From contig JAEEKM010000229.1 in assembly GCA_016282455.1 (NCBI GenBank), positions 1 to 11,582 on the forward strand: a stretch of DNA of 11,582 nucleotides. Reading direction: 5' to 3'. Below, in pieces: positions 1-6,850 of this stretch. Positions within the stretch are counted from its first letter, which is position 1; every line of letters starts with the position of its first letter. The notes below the pieces were generated by a model, which had not been told where the DNA came from, did not search any database, and was given only the letters and a program-made list of their open reading frames with translations. The position numbers and the translations under genes are program-made. Source of the DNA: Treponema sp. GTDB taxonomy: Bacteria; Spirochaetota; Spirochaetia; Treponematales; Treponemataceae.

Positions 1-74
1 AGAGGGGCGGGTACTCGGTTGGAGTTTTTAATGCTCAGGCTCGTTTAAGGGGACTGCCTCAGAAAAGAAATAAA

Positions 75-1733
75 CTAAAGCTGGCTTAAAGCGGCGGCGA
101 TGCTGTAGGCTCTGTCTCCGAACTTTTCTATCTGGCGCACGAGGTCAATGTAGAGAAGCTCGGCTTTTACGTCGGCACCTGCTTCCAGGCGTTTGCGTGC
201 AACCTTCTTGAGGTTTTTGCGGAATACATCTATCTGCTGTTCAATTTCTTTTGCAATAAGAAGCTGGTCGCGGTCAAGATGCTTGTTTATGTTTGATGCT
301 ACAAAGTTCATAATCTGGCGGGCAAGGTCCATGTAAGGTCCAAGCCTGTCCATGTCTTCCTGCGAGAAGGACATTTTTTTGTTGATGGATTTTTCCAAAA
401 GCAGTGCTACGTTAAAGACGTCGTCTGTCATTTCTTCCAGGTCGTCTACAATCTGCTGCATGATGGAAAGTTCGTCTCCCTGCTGTGCAGAAAGCGGAAG
501 TCTTGAACAGTTGATGAGGTATTTTGTAAGCTGTTCTTTCATCTGGTCTGCATAGTCTTCCTGCTTGCGGAGGTCGTCCATGTTGTTTGCAATGAAGTTT
601 TCGCTTCTGTCGTCAAAGCCGCTTCTTACCCGTTCAAACATTTTTGTTACAAGTTCCGTCATGTCCTTGATTTCTTTTTCAGCACGGATGATGTAACTTG
701 AGGCGTTTTCTTTGAGACCTGTTTCGTTGAACTCGAACTTGTATTCGGTGGGCAGGGTTTCCGGGTCGTCTTTGATTATTTTTTCCATCAATCCTGCTAT
801 CTGTTTTGTGAAGGGCAGACAGATAAGTGATGTTATTGTTTTTAATACTGTGTGAAGGGCTGCAATGTGGTAGGTGATGTTTTCTGTTGGTGTGCCAGGA
901 ATGAGTATGTCAATGAGCTGCAGGAAGGGGGTGAAGAAGATGCAGGCCAGTATTACCGTTGCAACGTTAAAGAGTACGTGAACCAGTGCCGTGCGTTTTG
1001 CGGGGGCACTTGCGTGAAGGCTTGCAAGAACGGCGTCTATTGTACTTCCTATGTTGCTTCCTATAACAAGGGCTGCGGCAAACTCCCAGTTAATGAGATG
1101 ATTGTAGGCCATGGTAATGACGATGGCACTTTCTGCAGAAGAGGAGTGGATGAGGGCTGTAATGATGATGCCTACTACTACACCGATGAGTATGCTCCAG
1201 GCACCCCAGCCGGTAAAGTTTGTAAGGAAGTTGAGGGTTCCTTTCTGAGGGTCAATTGTGTCAGACAGCCAGTCCAGACCTATGAAAAGGAGGCCAAAGC
1301 CCATGATTGCTTCGCCCAGTGACTGTTTACGGAGTTTTTTGAAGAGGGTGAGTATGTAACCCAGACCAAAGATTGGAACTGCAAAGGCAGAGATTTTTAA
1401 TGCGGAGCCGAATCCTAAAAGTACGACAATCCAGGCGGTGATGGTGGTTCCGATGTTTGCACCAAGTGTTACACCTACAGACTGTTCCAGAGTCATGAGC
1501 CCTGCGTTTACAAAACTCACTTCCATTGCGGTGGTTGCACCGGATGACTGAATGATGAAAGTGAGAACCAGACCGGTTATGAAACCTAACACGCGGTTTC
1601 CCGTCATAAATCCAAGGGCATTCTGCAGCTTGGAACCGGCACTTTTCTGGATGCCGTCGCTCATCATCTTCATTCCAAATAGAAGGAAGGCAAGAGAACC
1701 GATGAGCTGTAGTACAGAGGCTACGATGTTCAT
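75..1733 (-). CDS. Na+/phosphate cotransporter family protein with C-terminal PhoU-like domain
   Basis: 552 aa inner-membrane protein, predicted to import phosphate with sodium. Residues about 1-315 are hydrophobic and hold the two inverted Na/Pi-cotransporter repeats. Repeat 1 has QSSGATT (62-68) and GANIGTT (91-97). Repeat 2 has HSSSAES (196-202) and GSNIGST (225-231), followed by the family-typical KRTALVHVLFN stretch. From about residue 335 the protein is soluble, charged and helical, as expected of a PhoU-like regulatory domain, and the total length suits transporter-PhoU fusions of this family. The first Gln of the second QSSS motif is His and its Thr-Thr pair is lost, which is unusual. 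The ATG at 1733 is chosen because the first membrane helix begins directly after it. There is no Shine-Dalgarno sequence; a promoter 6 nt upstream suggests leaderless translation. It is divergent from purL. Family assignment is firm; the exact substrate is inferred. Confidence 0.93.
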   Translation of the reverse strand: MNIVASVLQLIGSLAFLLFGMKMMSDGIQKSAGSKLQNALGFMTGNRVLGFITGLVLTFIIQSSGATTAMEVSFVNAGLMTLEQSVGVTLGANIGTTITAWIVVLLGFGSALKISAFAVPIFGLGYILTLFKKLRKQSLGEAIMGFGLLFIGLDWLSDTIDPQKGTLNFLTNFTGWGAWSILIGVVVGIIITALIHSSSAESAIVITMAYNHLINWEFAAALVIGSNIGSTIDAVLASLHASAPAKRTALVHVLFNVATVILACIFFTPFLQLIDILIPGTPTENITYHIAALHTVLKTITSLICLPFTKQIAGLMEKIIKDDPETLPTEYKFEFNETGLKENASSYIIRAEKEIKDMTELVTKMFERVRSGFDDRSENFIANNMDDLRKQEDYADQMKEQLTKYLINCSRLPLSAQQGDELSIMQQIVDDLEEMTDDVFNVALLLEKSINKKMSFSQEDMDRLGPYMDLARQIMNFVASNINKHLDRDQLLIAKEIEQQIDVFRKNLKKVARKRLEAGADVKAELLYIDLVRQIEKFGDRAYSIAAALSQL

Positions 1734-1739
1734 GGTAAG

Positions 1740-1768
1740 AGTGTAGCAAAAAACCGTATTTATGTAAA
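1740..1768 (-). promoter_or_regulatory. Predicted sigma70-type promoter of the Na/Pi cotransporter gene
   Basis: Read on the minus strand, TTTACA (1768-1763, 5 of 6 matches to TTGACA) is separated by 17 nt from TACACT (1745-1740, 4 of 6 matches to TATAAT). Only six bases, CTTACC, lie between the -10 box and ATG at 1733. Transcription is therefore expected to start at or within a base or two of the start codon. The geometry is the same as at the divergent purL promoter, which raises confidence in both. The -10 box is only a fair match. Confidence 0.5.
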
Positions 1769-1775
1769 TCTATAC

Positions 1776-1838
1776 TTATTTATTCGTGGAAAATCTAATG
1801 CAACGGGAGTGAAGTGCCAGTTTCCATTTAATAAATAA
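1776..1838. repeat. Nested inverted repeat centred between divergent promoters
   Basis: TTATTTATT (1776-1784) and TGGAAA (1787-1792) are mirrored by TTTCCA (1821-1826) and AATAAATAA (1830-1838), giving 15 complementary positions around a 28-nt centre. The outer arms end 7 nt from each -35 box (1768 and 1846). The midpoint, 1807, is also the midpoint of the two start codons. The AT-rich outer arms fall near -43 to -51 of each promoter, where RNA polymerase UP elements lie. The TGGAAA/TTTCCA inner arms are not explained by that and could be operator half-sites. Neither predicted transcript includes it, so a role in DNA is more likely than in RNA. Confidence 0.55.
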
Positions 1839-1845
1839 AAGATAA

Positions 1846-1874
1846 TTGAACAAGAGCCCGTTTTCTTCTATAAT
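1846..1874 (+). promoter_or_regulatory. Predicted sigma70-type promoter of the purL operon
   Basis: TTGAAC (1846-1851), a 17-nt spacer, then a perfect TATAAT (1869-1874). Six bases (AACGCC) separate the -10 box from the ATG at 1881, so the expected start point is the A of the start codon, or within one or two bases of it. This leaves no room for an untranslated leader, riboswitch or Shine-Dalgarno sequence. Any purine control must therefore act at the promoter DNA, for example through the flanking inverted repeat. Confidence 0.7.
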
Positions 1875-1880
1875 AACGCC

Positions 1881-4800
1881 ATGTTCCGTCTTTATGTAGA
1901 AAGAAAGCCTGGTTTTGAAAACGAGGCAAAGCGTATTTTTGGAGAAATCACAGGATTTCTTGGTATCAGCGGTGTAAAGGGAGTTCGCTACCTTAACCGT
2001 TATGATGTGGAAAATGTTTCTGAAGCAGTGGCAAAGGCTGCCGCAACCCGCATTTTCTCTGAGCCCCAGTCTGATAATGTTCTTCTTGAAAAACTGGACA
2101 TTCCTTCCGGTGCTACTCAGATTATCTGGGAGTATCTTCCCGGACAGTATGACCAGCGTGCAGACAGCGCAGAACAGTGTCTTTCTCTTTTGCGTGAAGG
2201 CCTTAAGGGAAGTGTTACAGTGGGAACAGAAGCTCCCCGCGTAAGGTGTGCAAAAATTGTTCTCCTTGAAGGAAATGTTTCTGCCTCTGACGTAGAAAAA
2301 ATCCAGCACTATCTTATTAACCCTGTAGACAGCCGCCTTGCTTCTGCAGAAAAACCAGATACCCTTAAGATGACGGTGCATGAACCCGGTGACATTGAAA
2401 CTGTAGAAGGTTTTATCGGTCTTGATGCTAAGGGACTTTCTGAACTCAGAAATAAACTTGGTCTTGCCATGGATGATGCCGACGTTAAGTGGATGCAGGA
2501 TTACTTTGCTTCCAAACACAGGGATCCAACTATTACAGAAATCCGTGTTCTTGACACTTACTGGTCTGACCACTGCCGCCACACAACCTTTAATACAATC
2601 CTTAAAGACATTCAGGTTGAAGACGGTCCTTACGCAGATCTCTTCCGTTCTTCTTTCCAGAACTATACCGACATGCGCACTGAGCTTTATGCCGGAAGAA
2701 GTGACAAGCCCGTAACCCTTATGGACATGGCAGTAATCGGTGCAAAATATCTTCGCAAGCACGGTAAGCTTGATGACCTTGAAGTGAGCGAAGAAAACAA
2801 TGCCTGTTCAATTTTCATTGACGTAAAGTACACTACAGACAAAGACGGAAACAAACTTCCCGCCGGTAAAGAAGAAAGTGAACGCTGGCTTCTGGAGTTT
2901 AAGAACGAAACTCATAACCACCCCACAGAAATTGAACCCTTCGGTGGTGCCGCTACCTGTATCGGTGGAGCAATCCGTGACCCCCGCTCCGCAAGAAGCT
3001 GGGTTTATCAGGCACTTCGCGTAACAGGTGCTGCAGACCCCACAGTTCCCCTCGATAAAACTCTGCCCGGAAAACTTCCACAGATGAAACTTACCCGTGA
3101 AGCAGCCCAGGGCTTCTCCTCTTACGGAAACCAGATTGGTCTTACCACAGGACAGGTTCACGAAGTTTACCACCCCGGTTATGTTGCAAAGCGCATGGAA
3201 CTGGGTGCAGTGATTGCTGCCGCTCCCGTAGATCTTGTTTTGCGTGAAAGACCCGAAGCAGGTGATATAATCATTCTGCTTGGTGGCGGAACTGGCCGTG
3301 ACGGAATTGGTGGTGCAACCGGTTCTTCAAAAGTTCACACAGAAAAATCCGTTACCACTGCCGCTGCAGAAGTTCAGAAGGGTAATGCCGTAGAAGAAAG
3401 AAAGATTCAGCGCCTCTTCCGCAACAAAGATGTCTGTCTCATGATCCGCCGCTGTAATGACTTTGGTGCAGGTGGTGTTTCTGTTGCCGTTGGAGAACTT
3501 GCTCCAGGACTGGACATTAACCTTGACGCAGTGCCAAAGAAGTATGAGGGTCTTGACGGAACAGAACTTGCCATCAGCGAAAGCCAGGAACGCATGGCCG
3601 TTGTGGTAAAAAAAGAAAATGTAGAAAAGTTTATTGAAGCTGCCGGAAAAGAAAATCTTAATGCCGTAGTAGTTGCAACCGTTACAGATACAGACCGCAT
3701 GGTAATGAAGTGGCGCGGAAAAACTATTGTAGACATTGACAGAAGTTTTATTGACACTGCCGGAGCTCCACACGAAGCAGATGCAATTCTTGAAAGTCCT
3801 GCAAAACAGGAAGATTCACCTCTCGTAAAGCCTCTTGATTCTGTAAAAGAAAAAATCGCAGACATAAAGGAAGCCTGGCTTGCAAACATGAATGACCTTG
3901 CCTGCTGTTCACAGCGTGGTCTTGGCGAAAGATTTGACGGATCCATTGGTTCAAGTTCAGTCCTTATGCCTTACGGTGGAAAATATCAGTGCACACCCGA
4001 AGCAGGTATGGCTGCAAAAATTCCAGTTCTCTCTCCAAGAGAAACAAGCACTGTAAGCCTTATGACTTATGGTTTTGATGCCCGCGTTTCAAACTGGAGT
4101 GCCTGGCACGGTTCACAGGTTGCAGTTCTTTCTTCACTTGCAAAAATTACAGCCCTTGGCGGTAAGAGTGAAACCTGCCGTCTTTCATTCCAGGAATTCT
4201 TTGGTCGCGCAGTAGACAAAAAAACATGGGGTTACCCTGCCGCAGCCCTTCTTGGTGCCCTTGATGCCCAGAAAGCAAGCGGATGCGGAAGCATTGGCGG
4301 TAAGGACAGCATGAGCGGTACTTTTGAAAACCTCAATGTTCCCCACACCCTGGTAAGTTTTGCAGTAACAACAGATACTGTTAAGAACGTAACAAGCGGT
4401 TCCTTCAAAAAAGCAGGAAGTAAAATCTACCTTGTAAGTGTTCCCTACGATGAAACTCTTGCACCTGACTTTGAAACCTTTGCCCAGAACAGCGCCGCCC
4501 TTTACAAACTTAATGCCAGTGGAAAAATCTCTGCAATGTATCCGGTGAGCGCCGGCGGTATTGCAGAAGCAGTAAGCAAAATGGCAATGGGAAACAGAAT
4601 TGGTGCTGCAATAGAGAACATTCCCACAAGCGCAACAAAGGCTTCTCTTTCCTGCTGCGAAGATGTTTCTGCCGAAGATCTCTTTACTCCGGTTTACGGA
4701 AGCATCCTTGTAGAAACAGACGAGGCTCTTGAGAATAATGCAGACTTTGCCGAAGGAACAGTAATTCTTCTTGGAAAAACAATTGCAGAAAAAGAGATTG

Positions 4801-5834
4801 ATGTTCTTGGAGAAAAAATTCTTCTTTCAGAAATTGAAAAGACATGGGAAGAAAAACTTTCTGTGGTATTCCCCCCTGTTAGTGGAGCAGAAACACAGGC
4901 TCCCCTTAAGGACTGGGCACTTAAAGAACATGACTCTCTTGAAAAAGCAAGAAAAACTTTCAGTGTAAAAAACGCAAAGACAAAACCCAGAGTGATTATT
5001 CCAGTCTTCCCCGGAACAAACTGTGAGTATGATATGGCCCGTGCATTTAATCTTGCAGGTGCTGAAACAAAGATTCTTGTTTTCAGAAACCGCACGCCGG
5101 ATCAGCTTGCAGAAAGTCTTGCTTCTTTCAGAAAAGAAATTGACTCTTCCAACATCGTAGCCTTTGCAGGCGGTTTCTCCAGTGGTGACGAACCTGACGG
5201 AAGCGGAAAGTTTATTGCAAACGTAATCAAGGCTCCCGCTATTGCAGACGGAATCATGGAACTGCTTAAAAAGCGTGACGGTCTGGTACTTGGAATTTGT
5301 AACGGTTTCCAGGCCCTTATTAAAACAGGTCTTGTTCCTTATGGAGAAATCCGCGAGATGACAGGAGACACTCCAACCCTTACCTACAATAAAATCGGCC
5401 GCCACATTAGCCGTGTGGTAAGAACAAGAATTGTAAGTGCCACAAGCCCCTGGGCCATGGACGAAAGCGTGCTTGAGAAAAAGCTGCATCTTGTTCCCGT
5501 AAGTCATGGTGAAGGCCGCATTGTAATCGGTGAGGCTCTTGCAAAAGAACTCTTCCAAAAAGGACAGGTGTTTACTCAGTATGTGGGAGAAGACGGAGTT
5601 CCTTCAATCACAGAACCTGACAACCCCAACGGAAGTCTTTTTGCAATCGAAGGTCTTACAAGCCCTGACGGACGTGTTCTTGGAAAGATGGGACACTCAG
5701 AACGCACTGTGGGAACAGATGCTCTGGGCGGAAGTCTTGACCTTATCAAAAATATTGCAAACCTTGAGGTTAATGCAAAAACAGAAAGTTCCGCACAGAA
5801 TATTTTCCGTGCCGGTGTAAACTACTTTAACTAA
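1881..5834 (+). CDS. purL: Phosphoribosylformylglycinamidine (FGAM) synthase, single-chain
   Basis: 1317 aa cytosolic enzyme of de novo purine synthesis. It converts FGAR, glutamine and ATP to FGAM, glutamate, ADP and phosphate. The order is that of the large single-chain enzyme. A PurS-like N-terminus (about 1-70) comes first, then a linker with WSDHCRH (228-234). The first AIRS-like half carries ETHNHP (343-348) and a glycine-rich stretch from GGG (468-470). The second half carries GGKDSMS (806-812), and a glutamine amidotransferase domain runs from about 1035. In that domain PGTNCE is at 1044-1049, the nucleophile Cys1140 sits in GICNGF, and the His/Glu pair is H1272/E1274 in GHSER. All catalytic residues are present. 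The N-terminal sequence looks like the clostridial clade rather than the E. coli clade (impression from memory). It is first gene of a four-gene operon; its stop overlaps the next ATG by one base. No Shine-Dalgarno sequence precedes it. Confidence 0.98.
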   Translation: MFRLYVERKPGFENEAKRIFGEITGFLGISGVKGVRYLNRYDVENVSEAVAKAAATRIFSEPQSDNVLLEKLDIPSGATQIIWEYLPGQYDQRADSAEQCLSLLREGLKGSVTVGTEAPRVRCAKIVLLEGNVSASDVEKIQHYLINPVDSRLASAEKPDTLKMTVHEPGDIETVEGFIGLDAKGLSELRNKLGLAMDDADVKWMQDYFASKHRDPTITEIRVLDTYWSDHCRHTTFNTILKDIQVEDGPYADLFRSSFQNYTDMRTELYAGRSDKPVTLMDMAVIGAKYLRKHGKLDDLEVSEENNACSIFIDVKYTTDKDGNKLPAGKEESERWLLEFKNETHNHPTEIEPFGGAATCIGGAIRDPRSARSWVYQALRVTGAADPTVPLDKTLPGKLPQMKLTREAAQGFSSYGNQIGLTTGQVHEVYHPGYVAKRMELGAVIAAAPVDLVLRERPEAGDIIILLGGGTGRDGIGGATGSSKVHTEKSVTTAAAEVQKGNAVEERKIQRLFRNKDVCLMIRRCNDFGAGGVSVAVGELAPGLDINLDAVPKKYEGLDGTELAISESQERMAVVVKKENVEKFIEAAGKENLNAVVVATVTDTDRMVMKWRGKTIVDIDRSFIDTAGAPHEADAILESPAKQEDSPLVKPLDSVKEKIADIKEAWLANMNDLACCSQRGLGERFDGSIGSSSVLMPYGGKYQCTPEAGMAAKIPVLSPRETSTVSLMTYGFDARVSNWSAWHGSQVAVLSSLAKITALGGKSETCRLSFQEFFGRAVDKKTWGYPAAALLGALDAQKASGCGSIGGKDSMSGTFENLNVPHTLVSFAVTTDTVKNVTSGSFKKAGSKIYLVSVPYDETLAPDFETFAQNSAALYKLNASGKISAMYPVSAGGIAEAVSKMAMGNRIGAAIENIPTSATKASLSCCEDVSAEDLFTPVYGSILVETDEALENNADFAEGTVILLGKTIAEKEIDVLGEKILLSEIEKTWEEKLSVVFPPVSGAETQAPLKDWALKEHDSLEKARKTFSVKNAKTKPRVIIPVFPGTNCEYDMARAFNLAGAETKILVFRNRTPDQLAESLASFRKEIDSSNIVAFAGGFSSGDEPDGSGKFIANVIKAPAIADGIMELLKKRDGLVLGICNGFQALIKTGLVPYGEIREMTGDTPTLTYNKIGRHISRVVRTRIVSATSPWAMDESVLEKKLHLVPVSHGEGRIVIGEALAKELFQKGQVFTQYVGEDGVPSITEPDNPNGSLFAIEGLTSPDGRVLGKMGHSERTVGTDALGGSLDLIKNIANLEVNAKTESSAQNIFRAGVNYFN

Positions 5835-5836
5835 TG

Positions 5837-5841
5837 AAGGA
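5837..5841 (+). promoter_or_regulatory. Ribosome binding site that decides the lipoprotein start
   Basis: AAGGA, followed by AAG, lies 7 nt before the ATG at 5849. An ATG at 5834 also opens the same frame and overlaps the purL stop, but it is upstream of this site and would add a charged MKERE to the signal peptide. The site therefore favours 5849, which gives a normal MKK signal-peptide start. Confidence 0.6.
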
Positions 5842-5848
5842 AAGAGAA

Positions 5849-6850
5849 ATGAAAAAACAGATTAAGAATTTTTCCATTGCCGTTTCTTTTGCCCTGCTCT
5901 CAGTTTTCTTTGCCTCCTGTGGCAGTGCATGGCTTACAGATTTTGATGCTGCAAAAAAGTCTGCAGAAAAATCAAACAAAAACATCATGCTGCTTTTTTC
6001 AGGCGACGACTGGGATTCTGCAAGTTCAGACTACAAAAAAGCAGTGTTCAATGACAGCAAATTTATTTCTGCCGTAAAAAAAGACAATGTGCTTGTAAAC
6101 ATTGATTTTTCTCAGGCCGAATATGCAAAGACAGAACTTCCTGAAGAAGCAGGAAAAAAACAGGTTGCCCAGGCAAAAGCCATTGAAGAGAATTACAAAA
6201 AGAAGGAAGCCCTTGCAAAAAAATTAAGTCTTGGTCAGTATCCTTCACTTTACATTCTCACAAAAGAAGGTTACTACCTTACTTCAATTCCCTGTTCTGA
6301 AGACACAAAAAACGTAGAGGCATTTCTTGCTTCAATTGATTCACACAAAGCAGAGATGGAAAAAAATCTTGATGCAATCAATGTTGTGCGTGCCGCAAGT
6401 GGAACTGAAAAAGTAACTGCTATTGATACCCTGTATGAAAACTTCCAGGCAGAGTATCTTGGACCTTTTGAAGAGCTTGTTCATCAGGTGCCGGAGCTTG
6501 ACCCTGAAAACGAAACTGGTCTTGTGGGAAAATATCTTCTCTACGGTGCATACTTTGATTCTTACAATGTTTTTGAAAACTCTCCCGAAGAAGCCTCTCA
6601 GTGCTTTGAACGCATTGCAACAAGTTCCTTCCTTGACACAGAGCAGAAACAGAATGCCTATTACATGGCTGCTTACATGCTTGCCCGCGGCGGAGTAGAA
6701 GAGTTTGATCTTATTGAAAATCTGCTTCAGACTTCTTATGATCTTGACCCCGATTCCGAACATGCCGAAGGTCTTATGAACGCAATCACTGCAGTGCGCC
6801 AGATGGCAGAGGCTGCAAAAACAGATTCATCAGAAGCTCCTGAAGAATGA
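5849..6850 (+). CDS. Predicted lipoprotein with CXXC-less thioredoxin-like domain and helical C-terminus
   Basis: 333 aa from the preferred start at 5849; an in-frame ATG at 5834 would give 338 aa. The N-terminus is a signal peptide (MKKQIK, then a hydrophobic core) ending in VFFAS before Cys24, a loose spirochaete-style lipobox, so a membrane-anchored lipoprotein is likely. Residues about 30-165 look like a thioredoxin fold: a helix, a NIMLLFSG strand, then WDSAS (55-59) where redox-active members have WCXXC, and a QYPS stretch with a probable cis-proline (P132). With no active-site cysteines it should not be a disulfide oxidoreductase. Residues about 165-333 are predicted helical and could be TPR-like. 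The stop overlaps the next ATG by four bases (ATGA), and it lies in the purL operon. The function is unknown; a binding or envelope-assembly role is a guess. Confidence 0.85.
   Translation: MKKQIKNFSIAVSFALLSVFFASCGSAWLTDFDAAKKSAEKSNKNIMLLFSGDDWDSASSDYKKAVFNDSKFISAVKKDNVLVNIDFSQAEYAKTELPEEAGKKQVAQAKAIEENYKKKEALAKKLSLGQYPSLYILTKEGYYLTSIPCSEDTKNVEAFLASIDSHKAEMEKNLDAINVVRAASGTEKVTAIDTLYENFQAEYLGPFEELVHQVPELDPENETGLVGKYLLYGAYFDSYNVFENSPEEASQCFERIATSSFLDTEQKQNAYYMAAYMLARGGVEEFDLIENLLQTSYDLDPDSEHAEGLMNAITAVRQMAEAAKTDSSEAPEE

Noticed and set aside
34..62. Imperfect hairpin (CTCAGGC / GCCTCAG, one mismatch, 15-nt loop) downstream of the Na/Pi gene as a terminator
   Set aside because: It is followed by A-rich rather than T-rich sequence on either strand, and the stem has a central C-C mismatch.
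1327..1749. 140-codon minus-strand open frame inside the transporter gene
   Set aside because: It overlaps the well-supported transporter in another frame, has no recognisable domain, and is rich in His/Arg/Cys as expected of a shadow frame.
1793..1880. Purine riboswitch or other leader element upstream of purL
   Set aside because: The promoter places transcription start at or next to the ATG, so no leader exists, and no riboswitch-like fold is visible.
1776..2762. 328-codon minus-strand open frame across the purL start
   Set aside because: It lies antisense to purL and its promoter, and is Cys/Phe/Lys-rich with no domain: an antisense shadow of coding DNA.
4827..5558. 243-codon minus-strand open frame within purL
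   Set aside because: It is antisense to the amidotransferase domain with all catalytic motifs intact on the plus strand; its composition is that of a shadow frame.
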